Shown here piece by piece: positions 1 to 7,199 of a stretch of 17,787 nt of DNA. Source of the DNA: Desulfobacteraceae bacterium. Lineage in GTDB: Bacteria; Desulfobacterota; Desulfobulbia; Desulfobulbales; Desulfobulbaceae. Every line of letters starts with the position of its first letter. The stretch's first letter is position 1. Location of the stretch: assembly GCA_022837185.1 (NCBI GenBank), contig JALHJD010000031.1, forward strand, positions 1 through 17,787, given 5' to 3'. The notes beneath the pieces are model-generated. The model saw only the letters and a list, made by a program, of their open reading frames with translations. It ran no database searches and was not told the origin of the DNA. Both the position numbers and the translations under genes were made by a program.

Positions 1-2144
1 ATCGGCGGATCATATCCGAGGCCTTCCGGCGCGCCGTGGAAAAGGGGGAGCCCTACGACCTGGAACTGCGATTCCGTTCCCGGGACGGCACCGATAAATG
101 GGTGCGCACGTTGGGCCAGGCCGAGATGGATAAGGGCCGGGTTGTCCGTGTCTACGGAAATATCATGGACATCACCGAAAGCAAGCTGGCGGAAAAGGCG
201 TTGCGGGACAGCGAGGCCTTCATCCGGGCCGTCATGGATCACCTGCCCATCGGTCTGGCTGTCGTTTCGATTGATCCCGCCGTGGATTTCGTCTATATGA
301 ACGACAACTTCCCCCGCTTTTACCGGACGACAGGAAAGGCGCTGGCCGAGCTCGATGCCTTCTGGGAGGCCGTGTATGAAGATCCTGTTTTCCGAGGGGA
401 AATCAAAAAGAGGGTGCTGGAAGACCACGCCAGCGGCGATCCGGAAAGGATGTACTGGGAAGATGTCCCCATTACCCGGCGCGGCGAGGAAACCTCTTTT
501 ATCTGTGCCCGCAATACGCCGGTTCCCGAAAAGTCGCTGATGATATCGACAGTCTGGGACGTCACCGACCGCAAACGGACGGAGAATGCCCTGCGCAAAA
601 GCGAGGAACGGTTCAGGTTCCTCGCCGAATACATGGCCGACATAGTCTGGACATCCGACCTGGAGTTCCGGACCACCTATGCCAGTCCCTCCGTCGAAAA
701 AATCCTGGGTTTTAGCCCCGGGGAAAGGAAAAGCCAGACCCTTGAGGAAAAGGTGACTCCCGCATCGCGACGGAAAATTGAAGAATTGCTGGCCGTGGAA
801 CTCCAGGGGGAGATGCCGGATCCGGACCGATCCATGACCATTGAGATTGAATACTATCACAAAAACGGGGGGACGGTCTGGCTGGAGGACACCCTCAAGT
901 GGATCCGGGATGAACACGGGGCTATCGTGGGAATCCTCGGGGTTTCACGGGATATTTCCGAACGCAGGCACGCGGAAGAGGAACGGGAAAAGCTGCAGCA
1001 GCAACTGGTCCAGGCCCAGAAGCTGGAATCGGTGGGCCGGCTCGCCGGGGGAGTGGCCCACGACTACAACAACATGCTCAGTGTGATCGTGGGCTATACC
1101 GAGATGGCCATGGACAGGGTGGATCCTTCCGGGCTGTTGTATGCCGACCTCGCGGAGGTCCAGAAAGCCGCCAGACGTTCCATTGATATTACCAGGCAGC
1201 TGCTGGCCTTTGCCCGCAAACAGACCATCGATCCCAGGGTGATCGATCTGAACGAGGTCGTGGAGAGCATGCTCAAAATGCTGCGGCGGTTGATCGGCGA
1301 GGATATTGATCTGGCCTGGCACCCGGGCAAACAGTTGTGGGCCGTCAAGATGGATCCGGCCCAGGTGGACCAGATCATGGCCAACCTCTGCGTCAATGCC
1401 CGCGATGCCATCTCGGGCGTGGGCAAGGTTACCATTGAGACCGGCAATGCCTTTTTCGATAAAGCATATGGCAAGCTCAAGAGTGGACACTCCATGGACG
1501 AGTTTGTGCATCTTACGGTCAGCGACAACGGTTGCGGCATGGACCGGGAAACGCTGGAAAACATTTTCGAACCGTTCTTTACCACAAAAGGGGTGTCCGA
1601 GGGGACCGGGCTCGGCCTGGCAACGGTGTACGGCATTGTCAGGCAGAACAATGGATTCATCAATGTGTCCAGTGAGCCCGGCAAGGGCACAACCTTTCAG
1701 ATATACCTCCCCCGCCATGCCGGAGAACAGCTTCCCGAGGCAGTCGAAAGCAAGGCCCGTATACCGATGAGCAGGGGCGAGACCGTGCTCATGGTGGAGG
1801 ATGAAGCAGCGATCCTGAAAATGGGGGAAATGATGCTCAGCAATCTCGGCTACAGGGTTCTGACCGCCGGATCGCCCGGCCAGGCCCTGGAAATCGCCGG
1901 GAAACATGGGGGTGATATCGACCTGCTGATCACGGATGTGATCATGCCTGAGATGAACGGCCGGCTGCTGGCCGATCAGTTGAGCAGTGTGTATCCGGGC
2001 CTGAAGACCCTGTTCATGTCCGGCTATACGGCCGACGTGATTGCCCGCCGCGGAGTGCTGGAAGAGGGAAGGAACTTTATTCAGAAGCCGTTTACCCTGC
2101 AGGAACTGGGGGACAAAGTCAACGCCGTGCTGCGCGGCCGGTAG
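1..2144 (+). CDS. PAS-rich hybrid sensor histidine kinase/response regulator, 5' end outside window
   Basis: The reading frame is open to the left edge (first whole codon at 3) and already lies inside a PAS fold, so the GTG at 36 is an internal valine and the true start is upstream. Counting from that GTG, a PAS/PAC remnant (1-55) is followed by two more PAS domains (about 60-180 and 190-315). Then come a short coiled linker, HisKA with the H-box histidine at 342 (AHDYNN), and the ATPase domain with N-box NLCVNARDAI, DNGCGM, FEPFFTTK and GTGLGLA. A C-terminal receiver (about 585-700) has phospho-acceptor Asp634 in TDVIMPEMNG and a conserved Lys in QKPF. No transmembrane segment is visible in this part, so sensing is probably cytosolic through PAS domains. 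The expected activity is autophosphorylation at His342 and transfer to Asp634. No DNA-binding output is fused and no partner gene is adjacent. A GC stem (GCCCG/CGGGC, 2155-2174) follows the stop without a T tract. Confidence 0.95.
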   Translation, partial: RRIISEAFRRAVEKGEPYDLELRFRSRDGTDKWVRTLGQAEMDKGRVVRVYGNIMDITESKLAEKALRDSEAFIRAVMDHLPIGLAVVSIDPAVDFVYMNDNFPRFYRTTGKALAELDAFWEAVYEDPVFRGEIKKRVLEDHASGDPERMYWEDVPITRRGEETSFICARNTPVPEKSLMISTVWDVTDRKRTENALRKSEERFRFLAEYMADIVWTSDLEFRTTYASPSVEKILGFSPGERKSQTLEEKVTPASRRKIEELLAVELQGEMPDPDRSMTIEIEYYHKNGGTVWLEDTLKWIRDEHGAIVGILGVSRDISERRHAEEEREKLQQQLVQAQKLESVGRLAGGVAHDYNNMLSVIVGYTEMAMDRVDPSGLLYADLAEVQKAARRSIDITRQLLAFARKQTIDPRVIDLNEVVESMLKMLRRLIGEDIDLAWHPGKQLWAVKMDPAQVDQIMANLCVNARDAISGVGKVTIETGNAFFDKAYGKLKSGHSMDEFVHLTVSDNGCGMDRETLENIFEPFFTTKGVSEGTGLGLATVYGIVRQNNGFINVSSEPGKGTTFQIYLPRHAGEQLPEAVESKARIPMSRGETVLMVEDEAAILKMGEMMLSNLGYRVLTAGSPGQALEIAGKHGGDIDLLITDVIMPEMNGRLLADQLSSVYPGLKTLFMSGYTADVIARRGVLEEGRNFIQKPFTLQELGDKVNAVLRGR

Positions 2145-2198
2145 AAATCGAGCTGCCCGGCCCCGGCAACGGGCTCCGGTGAGGAAGGAATGCGGCGG

Positions 2199-2918
2199 TC
2201 AGGTGCCGCCGGCCTGTCCAAGGGAGTCAGGGCGACAGTCGAGAGGGATCACCTTTAAAAACCAGTATCCATCGTGGTATTCCCGCCCCGCCGTTTTGAT
2301 TTCAATGTTCGACGAAAAGACGGGGCCGCCGGTGACGACGGTATGATACTCACCCAGTTCGCCGCAGGGGTCGACGCCGGCCTTCTCCAGTTCCTCGCAG
2401 GTCGTGGACTCCAGGGTCCGGCCTAGAAAACGCTTGTCCAGAAGCCGTTCGTTGAGGACGATGATCCGGGCGGAGTACCCGAGGTCGAAAAACTCCTTCA
2501 GCAGTTCCCGCCGGTCACGTTGCCAGAGAGGAAGAACCGGCATGATTCCGGCGGCGCGGCACACCCGATTGACCCACTCCCGGTGCGCTTCCACATCGAT
2601 ATCGCCGAAGACGCCCACCTTGATTCCGGACTTGCGGAACTCTTGCAGGGCTGAGCTGAATTCCGCTTCGTACCGCTGCCACGAGGCCGGGCGGAATACG
2701 GCCGGCAGCCCCAGGCGCGAGGCCTGGGCCTCAACCAACATCCTGGGAAGGGCGTGGGAGCGGGAGGTCCTGCCGTCTTCCGCCAGCATGGTGAGAAGAG
2801 CACGGGGTTCGCCCCCGCCCCGGATGGCGTGATGGAGAGCCAGGCACGAGTCCTTTCCCCCGCTCCAGGAGCAGAAGAAGGGGAGGCCCCTGATTGATTC
2901 GTTCAGATGGATGGTCAT
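2199..2918 (-). CDS. Dph6-type (ATP_bind_4/DUF71) PP-loop ATP pyrophosphatase
   Basis: A 239-residue protein with the N-terminal PP-loop SGGKDS at residues 19-24, which binds ATP phosphates in the adenine nucleotide alpha-hydrolase superfamily. The later motifs GVFGDID, the LNERLLDKRFLGR region and GELGEYHT are typical of the Dph6/MJ0570 family. Eukaryotic and archaeal Dph6 amidates diphthine on elongation factor 2. Bacteria do not make diphthamide, so the bacterial substrate is unknown and only an ATP-dependent amidation or adenylation can be inferred. I chose the ATG at 2918 because a GGGAG ribosome site lies about nine bases upstream; an upstream in-frame start at 2960 lacks one. The gene begins 69 bases after the 4Fe-4S protein gene on the same strand and is probably co-transcribed with it. 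It converges on the kinase gene with a 54-base gap. Confidence 0.88.
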   Translation of the reverse strand: MTIHLNESIRGLPFFCSWSGGKDSCLALHHAIRGGGEPRALLTMLAEDGRTSRSHALPRMLVEAQASRLGLPAVFRPASWQRYEAEFSSALQEFRKSGIKVGVFGDIDVEAHREWVNRVCRAAGIMPVLPLWQRDRRELLKEFFDLGYSARIIVLNERLLDKRFLGRTLESTTCEELEKAGVDPCGELGEYHTVVTGGPVFSSNIEIKTAGREYHDGYWFLKVIPLDCRPDSLGQAGGT

Positions 2919-2987
2919 TGTCGTATGGCTCCCTGCCCGCCGGTGAAGAGAGTCAAGCAAAGACCCCGCTTTTTCTCTTCATCCTCT

Positions 2988-3680
2988 TCAGCTTTCCCGC
3001 ACTGCCTGCTGCGGGGCCATGGCCGGAAGTGTGTTGAGGGACAGGGCTTGTCTGGGGCAGTTGACAACGCAGTTTTCGCAGCGCATGCATTCGTTGCTCG
3101 GCACGTAGCCCTGCGTCTTGTATGCTCCCGGGTTGGTCTGCACCGGGCAGACCTTGCGGCAGAGGCCGCACTGCCGGCAGTCTTCGGAAACCTTGAGAAG
3201 GTACGTGTTCCGGGAGTATAGTCCCTGCATGGTGGCCATGGGGCAGAAATTGCACCAGGAGCGCGGCTTGTAGTACAGGCCGAAGGCTATGGCGATGGTG
3301 GTGGCCACGGTCCACATCATGACAAAGACCGCGCCCACCTTCTCCGGGTCTCCTCCCGACATGATCAGCCTGGTGACCATGAGGCTCATCAGGGCCGTAA
3401 AGAACAGCCAGCGGAACCAGCTTTTCTTGAAAAGGGACGGCATCTCCCGCTTCATGCTTATCCGGGCGAGGATCCGCTCATGAAAAGATCCCATGGCACA
3501 GATCCAGCCGCAGTAATACCGGCCGCGGAAAACAGCCAGAACCAGCATGAGGATCATCATGGAAAGGGCGATATACCCCAGGTACGGATACAATAATCCG
3601 CCGATGATGACCAGGGGAACGAGTGGCGCCAGTAGCAGCTGTACTGTTTTGCGATGCGGTTTTTCCCGAATGATGGACAT
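2988..3680 (-). CDS. NapH/CcoG-like membrane 4Fe-4S binding protein
   Basis: A 230-residue integral membrane ferredoxin-type protein. Hydrophobic segments lie at about 13-51, 90-107 and 116-135. A Cys pair in YYCGWICAMG (C57, C61) and a second pair in WCNFCP (C143, C146) match the membrane-side motifs of NapH/NosR/RdxA-like proteins. These are followed by two classical 4Fe-4S motifs, C168-x2-C171-x2-C174-x3-C178-P and C198-x2-C201-x2-C204-x3-C208-P. The usual CGWxCP is altered to CGWICAM. Such proteins move electrons between the quinone pool or cytosolic donors and periplasmic or membrane enzymes; the partner here is not visible. ATG at 3680 is chosen because GGAG sits six bases upstream; the in-frame TTG at 3692 has no such site. 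It is the first gene of a unit with the PP-loop ATPase gene and is preceded by a strong promoter. Confidence 0.88.
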   Translation of the reverse strand: MSIIREKPHRKTVQLLLAPLVPLVIIGGLLYPYLGYIALSMMILMLVLAVFRGRYYCGWICAMGSFHERILARISMKREMPSLFKKSWFRWLFFTALMSLMVTRLIMSGGDPEKVGAVFVMMWTVATTIAIAFGLYYKPRSWCNFCPMATMQGLYSRNTYLLKVSEDCRQCGLCRKVCPVQTNPGAYKTQGYVPSNECMRCENCVVNCPRQALSLNTLPAMAPQQAVRES

Positions 3681-3702
3681 GACAGGCTCCAAAAAGGGAT
3701 TG

Positions 3703-3732
3703 TATTTAAGTATTAAATTAATTGCTTAAATA
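3703..3732. promoter_or_regulatory. Inverted repeat overlapping the 4Fe-4S gene promoter (candidate operator)
   Basis: Two perfect 8-base arms, TATTTAAG at 3703-3710 and CTTAAATA at 3725-3732, are separated by 14 bases. Arm centres are 22 bases apart, about two helical turns, as for a dimeric regulator. The site covers the -10 element and early transcribed region of the minus-strand promoter, so a repressor role is the natural inference. The regulator is not identified. Confidence 0.5.
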
Positions 3733-3756
3733 TAGCCCGTTTTCCGGTTCTGTCAA
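3728..3756 (-). promoter_or_regulatory. Sigma-70-type promoter for the 4Fe-4S/PP-loop ATPase unit
   Basis: Read on the minus strand, a consensus TTGACA -35 box (3751-3756) is followed by an AT-rich -10. The -10 is TATATT at a 16-base spacing (3729-3734) or ATATTT at a 17-base spacing (3728-3733). The predicted start lies about 40-45 bases before the ATG at 3680. Confidence 0.6.
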
Positions 3757-3898
3757 GAAGAAAAGCAATGCATGACCCGGGCATTGCCACCCGACCCGGA
3801 TAAGGCTTGCATTCAAACATAATTGTCCGGTAACTTACGTTGCGCGATGACAGAAAACACCCCCCCAGCTCCCAGTTGTGGCCGGCGGAGCAACGGGG

Positions 3899-3929
3899 CG
3901 GGAAAGAGGGGAAAATTTTCTCTTTCCCG
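3899..3929. repeat. Hairpin in the region just upstream of the outer-membrane protein gene
   Basis: Perfect 10-base arms, CGGGAAAGAG (3899-3908) and CTCTTTCCCG (3920-3929), enclose 11 bases. A second self-complementary decamer, GAAAATTTTC (3911-3920), lies inside. The element ends 30 bases before the ATG at 3960 and 21 bases before its ribosome site, so in RNA it would be a strong 5' leader stem. As DNA it could be an operator. Neither strand has a T tract directly after it, which argues against a simple terminator. Confidence 0.6.
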
Positions 3930-3959
3930 GCCTTGGCGAAAAACTCTGCGGGAGAAATC

Positions 3960-4595
3960 ATGTCCTTTTGCACACTGCGGCTTACGATCTGCTGTGTTGT
4001 TACCCTGACGGTTGCCGCCACTCCCTGCCGGTCCGACACCGTACCTCATCCCGCAGGAATTACCGACGAACACCCCTGGACGGTGACCTTCTTCAACGGG
4101 GTGTATACGGACCGCAGATTCGGCAAGGCCGTCTTCAATCTGCCCGGTTCTTTTGAAAAAAATTACCTGCAGGGCATCGCCCTGTCCCGCCATCTTGCCC
4201 GCTTCTGGCATGACTGTTTCGCCGTGGAGGCGGAGATCATGGCCGCCCGTCATCATGGCAGACATCGGCAGGGGAACCAGAGCTACCAGGAATATGTGGC
4301 AGCCCTTTTCCTCCGATATGACCGTTTTCCCTGGAATGACCGCCTCCATACCTCCATCGCCCTGGGTGAAGGGCTGTCCCTGGCCTCAAAGGTGCCCATG
4401 CGGGAAGTCCAGATCAGAGGCAATTCCCAGCGGCTGCTCAACTATCTGGCCCTGGAGCTTGAACTGACCTTGCCCGACCACCCCCGGTACAGCTTGACCT
4501 ACAGGATACATCACCGTTCCGGCGTGTTCGGCTTATTTGGCGATGTCCGCGGAGCTTCGGATTATTATCTGCTGGGTCTGCGCTGCCGGTTCTGA
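3960..4595 (+). CDS. Small outer-membrane beta-barrel protein, PagL-like (lipid A deacylase/acyloxyacyl hydrolase family candidate)
   Basis: A 211-residue protein with an N-terminal hydrophobic export signal (about residues 5-22) and alternating amphipathic strands. It ends in LGLRCRF, the C-terminal phenylalanine signature of BAM-inserted barrels. Near the C terminus, YRIHHRSGVFG contains a His185-x-Ser187 pair like the catalytic His-x-Ser of PagL-type lipid A 3-O-deacylases. The glutamate that PagL carries about 12 residues after the serine is not present; Asp201 is the nearest acidic candidate. Function is therefore inferred, not shown. ATG at 3960 is chosen because GGAG lies five bases upstream; in-frame codons from 3840 would add a charged non-signal stretch. 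A strong hairpin sits just before the ribosome site, and GC-rich stems follow the stop. Confidence 0.72.
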   Translation: MSFCTLRLTICCVVTLTVAATPCRSDTVPHPAGITDEHPWTVTFFNGVYTDRRFGKAVFNLPGSFEKNYLQGIALSRHLARFWHDCFAVEAEIMAARHHGRHRQGNQSYQEYVAALFLRYDRFPWNDRLHTSIALGEGLSLASKVPMREVQIRGNSQRLLNYLALELELTLPDHPRYSLTYRIHHRSGVFGLFGDVRGASDYYLLGLRCRF

Positions 4596-4596
4596 G

Positions 4597-4639
4597 GCCG
4601 GCTGCAAAGCAGAGCCGGCAGGGGACCTGTGCCTGTCCC
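4597..4639 (+). terminator. Tandem GC-rich stem-loops after the outer-membrane protein gene
   Basis: Directly after the stop codon, GCCGG-CTGC with loop AAA pairs with GCAG and CCGGC (4597-4619, AG bulge). A second stem, GGGAC (4622-4626) with GTCCC (4635-4639), follows. No T tract follows, so it may be a weak or Rho-assisted terminator, or a 3' stability element between two genes on the same strand. Confidence 0.4.
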
Positions 4640-4734
4640 GGCCGGACCCCATGGTGCGGAGATAAAGACCGGCCCCGGCCATGATGGGCGGGAAAGTTCA
4701 AAAAAAGGTTGAAAAAATACCTGAACCGCCTCAA

Positions 4735-4749
4735 GAATTGAACCAATTC
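4735..4749. promoter_or_regulatory. 15-base palindrome upstream of the PQQ dehydrogenase gene
   Basis: GAATTG and CAATTC are perfect arms around AAC. The site ends 18 bases before the GGAGG ribosome site of the dehydrogenase gene. It could be an operator or a small leader hairpin. I find no convincing -35/-10 pair next to it. Confidence 0.35.
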
Positions 4750-4777
4750 GACAAACGAAAAAGAACCGGAGGAACAT

Positions 4778-6043
4778 ATGCCAGCAGCTATAATGCTTCG
4801 ACGCGCATCCCATGCATGGCTGGCCGCTGTCGTTCTGGCCGCGGCACTGTTGACCTCACTGCCCGCGTCCGGCCGGGTCGTGCTCACCGAAGTCGCCTCC
4901 GGCTTTGATGCCGTCACCGATATCCAGAACAGTGGTGACGGCTCCGGCCGGCTGTTCTTCGTCCGGCGGAGCGGTCAGATCATGGTATGGAAGAACAATG
5001 TCGTGCCGCCGGAACCGTTTCTGGATATTGCCAGCCTGATTGCGGCAGGAGGTGAACGTGGTCTGCTGGGCCTTGCGTTTCACCCGGACTATCGAACCAA
5101 CAGATTTTTTTACGTGAACTACACACGCGCAGCCGACGGCGCGACGGTCGTGGCACGCTATTCGCGCAGCACGGACGTGGCTGACCCGTCCAGCGCGGCG
5201 ATCCTGCTGACGATTCCGCAACCCTTTGCCAATCATAACGGCGGCGCCTTGCGCTTCGGTCCGGACGGCTACCTCTATATCGCCACGGGCGATGGCGGCT
5301 CGGCCAATGATCCGCAAAATAATGCCCAGGACCTCACCAGTCTGCTGGGCAAAATACTGCGCATCGACGTGAATGCAGCGACCGGCGGGCTTCCCTATGG
5401 CATCCCGCCCGACAACCCGTTTGCCGGTTCGTCCCGTCCCGGGGTCCGTGCGGAGATCTGGGCCTACGGACTGCGCAACCCCTGGCGGTTCAGCTTCGAC
5501 AGGGTGACGGGAAATCTGTTCATCGGCGACGTTGGTCAGAACGCGCGTGAAGAGATCAATTTCGTCCGTGCCGGTACCCCCGGCGGGATGAACTTCGGCT
5601 GGCGGATAATGGAGGGCACGCTGTGTACGAATCTCCCCGGTGATCCGCCCTGCAATCCTTCCGCTTTCACTCCGCCCGTGATCGACTACGGCCATGATGA
5701 AGGCTGTTCCGTTACCGGCGGGCACGTGTACCGGGGCAGTGGTGTGCCCGAGTTGAAAGATACCGCCCCGCCCGCGGCGGGGCAGCTTTTCACCGGCGTT
5801 TACATTTACGGGGATTTCTGCAGCGGCGCGATCTGGCGTCTCAGCGCAGCCGCGGCGGGAGGCGTCGCCAACTCAGCGCTGCTCGCCTCCGGCCTGATGA
5901 TCACGACCTTCGGTGAAGACGAAAGCGGTGAACTCTATGTTGCCGACGCAGGTACCGGGAAGATATACAAGTTCGTCCGCGAGGGTGCCCTCTCGTCCGT
6001 TGTTCTCTCCCCGGGTATTTCCTCGCTCCTCCTTCTCAGATAA
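4778..6043 (+). CDS. Secreted PQQ-dependent sugar dehydrogenase (GSDH/YliI family)
   Basis: A 421-residue protein with a signal peptide (positive start, hydrophobic about 13-30, likely cleavage near Ala-Ser-Gly 30-32) and a six-bladed beta-propeller of the soluble glucose dehydrogenase type. Motifs in order are GLLGLAFHPDY with the family's catalytic-type His102, NHNGGALRFGPDG (152-164), GDGG (171-174), LLGKILRIDV (189-198), IWAYGLRNPWR (227-237), GDVGQ (250-254) and EEINF. A four-cysteine set (C283, C292, C310, C348) near CSVTGGHVYRG could form disulfides in the periplasm. Members oxidise aldose sugars using PQQ and pass electrons to carriers. No PQQ synthesis gene is in the window, so substrate and holo-enzyme formation are unproven. 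GGAGG lies five bases before the ATG. The last 15 residues are a hydrophobic tail beyond the propeller. The gene converges on the methyltransferase gene. Confidence 0.9.
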   Translation: MPAAIMLRRASHAWLAAVVLAAALLTSLPASGRVVLTEVASGFDAVTDIQNSGDGSGRLFFVRRSGQIMVWKNNVVPPEPFLDIASLIAAGGERGLLGLAFHPDYRTNRFFYVNYTRAADGATVVARYSRSTDVADPSSAAILLTIPQPFANHNGGALRFGPDGYLYIATGDGGSANDPQNNAQDLTSLLGKILRIDVNAATGGLPYGIPPDNPFAGSSRPGVRAEIWAYGLRNPWRFSFDRVTGNLFIGDVGQNAREEINFVRAGTPGGMNFGWRIMEGTLCTNLPGDPPCNPSAFTPPVIDYGHDEGCSVTGGHVYRGSGVPELKDTAPPAAGQLFTGVYIYGDFCSGAIWRLSAAAAGGVANSALLASGLMITTFGEDESGELYVADAGTGKIYKFVREGALSSVVLSPGISSLLLLR

Positions 6044-6131
6044 TACATCGCCAACGATCCTGCTCAGAGGCAGGTCGATGCACCGTTCACTGCGGGACGT
6101 TGTCTGATTCCGGCATCACTTGTCCGGCCAT

Positions 6132-6935
6132 TCATACTCTGCCAACGGCCTTGAAGAAGGTATAGCAGAATGTGCCGTCCTGTTCAGTCGTTCGGTAGAG
6201 GTCCTCGATCCCCCTGTCGAAGACAGCCGGCTCCACGAGACCTTCTTTGATCGCTGACTCCCGCACCCCCTCGATCATCGCGGTGAATGTCTTTTTCGTG
6301 AAGCCATCGACCAGTTGGGGTCTGCTCCAATCGACATATACCATCCGGGGGGAAACATGGACTTCGTCAAAGCCGGCGGCAACCAGCAGGGGGTAGAGGG
6401 ATCTGCCAATCAGCGCGTTGCCGCCGGCGCTGGATTGCAGTTCCACCTGGCAGCGAATGGCAGCCCGGGCGGCATTACTGTCAGGATGGAAGCAGGCGGA
6501 ACCGTGGTCGCCTTCGATGACCGTGATTGTCCCGCCCGGCCGGATAAATTCTTTCAGTCTCTGCAGGGCCGTACCAGGTTCTTTCAGGTGCTCCAGGACA
6601 AAGCAGACAAAGACATGGTCAAACGATTGGGGCGCAAAGGGCAGATGGTATATGTTTCCCTGCTGGAACCGGACATTTGTCAGTCCCGCCTCCGCCACCT
6701 TCCGGGCAGCCTCCGCCAGGGAGGTTTCCGAAATGTCTATGGCAGTAATCGAGGCTTCGGGATTCTTGCCCGCCAGGGTTATTGTCTGGGCGCCTACACC
6801 GCAGCCGGCCTCCAGAATCCGGCTGCCCGCCGGAAAGACCGTATCGGAGTGCAGCAGATCGACCAAAGTGGCCGCCTGATCCTGTAAACGGATGTTCTCT
6901 CGCGTATTGTATCCATGAATATATGCTTTGGTCAT
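6132..6935 (-). CDS. Class I SAM-dependent methyltransferase
   Basis: A 267-residue Rossmann-fold methyltransferase. Motif I is LEAGCGVGAQT (41-51), the acidic ribose-binding residue is Asp67 in ITAIDIS, motif II-like FDHVFVCFVLEHL spans about 105-117, and the post-motif is RPGGTITVIEGDHGS. The C-terminal half (GRSLYPLL, VYVDWSRPQLV, TFTAMIEGVRESAI, DGTFCYTFFKA) looks like a conserved substrate cap, but I cannot name the substrate. ATG at 6935 is chosen because GAGG lies six bases upstream; an in-frame GTG at 6953 directly abuts the previous stop and has no spaced ribosome site. It is the last gene of a probable minus-strand unit, 18 bases after the small ORF ending at 6954. Confidence 0.88.
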   Translation of the reverse strand: MTKAYIHGYNTRENIRLQDQAATLVDLLHSDTVFPAGSRILEAGCGVGAQTITLAGKNPEASITAIDISETSLAEAARKVAEAGLTNVRFQQGNIYHLPFAPQSFDHVFVCFVLEHLKEPGTALQRLKEFIRPGGTITVIEGDHGSACFHPDSNAARAAIRCQVELQSSAGGNALIGRSLYPLLVAAGFDEVHVSPRMVYVDWSRPQLVDGFTKKTFTAMIEGVRESAIKEGLVEPAVFDRGIEDLYRTTEQDGTFCYTFFKAVGRV

Positions 6936-6953
6936 GGTCTTCCTCTTGTTCAC

Positions 6954-7154
6954 TCAACTTTCCGGCAATGACGGCAAATCCCCTGTTTTGCGAAGAGAAA
7001 GGCGTACTCTCGCGAAATCCGGATACTCCCTTTTAATGGCAAAACCGCCCTCTTTCAATTCTTTTCCTGAATCTTCAGGGCTGAAGCACTGGAGCCGGTT
7101 ATCGAACGTAGGGGACCGTCCCGCCCCAATGACCGTGTACGTGGCGGGAACCAC
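6954..7154 (-). CDS. Small hypothetical protein between transporter and methyltransferase genes
   Basis: A 66-residue frame from GTG at 7154, with an AGAAGG ribosome-site-like sequence five bases upstream. It ends 18 bases before the methyltransferase ATG and starts 45 bases after the transporter stop, which fits a gene inside an operon. The product is soluble and mixed-charge (GAGRSPTFDNRLQ, then SPEDSGKELKEGGFAIKRE), with no signal, membrane segment or motif I recognise. It is in the same frame as the transporter, separated only by the transporter's TGA and an open 15-codon stretch. The transporter is already full length for its family, so I treat this as an independent gene. It could also be a chance ORF. 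Confidence 0.45.
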   Translation of the reverse strand: MVPATYTVIGAGRSPTFDNRLQCFSPEDSGKELKEGGFAIKREYPDFARVRLSLRKTGDLPSLPES

Positions 7155-7199
7155 TTTTTCCTTCTCATACTGAACGTATTCAGCGCGGCCCGGAATTCG

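Noticed and set aside
945..1907. Long minus-strand ORF of 320 codons inside the histidine kinase
   Set aside because: It lies fully antisense to a gene with complete kinase motifs, and its translation shows no domain. It is a by-product of GC-rich codon use.
2155..2174. GC stem between the kinase and PP-loop ATPase genes as a terminator
   Set aside because: The 5-base stem has no T tract, so it is noted only in the kinase entry.
3807..3836. Weak promoter (TTGCAT, 18 bases, TAACTT) for the outer-membrane protein gene
   Set aside because: Both boxes match poorly, so I do not list it as a feature.
4856..5725. Long minus-strand ORF of 289 codons inside the PQQ dehydrogenase
   Set aside because: The sense strand has all family motifs, a signal peptide and a ribosome site; the antisense product is arginine- and glycine-rich with no recognisable fold.
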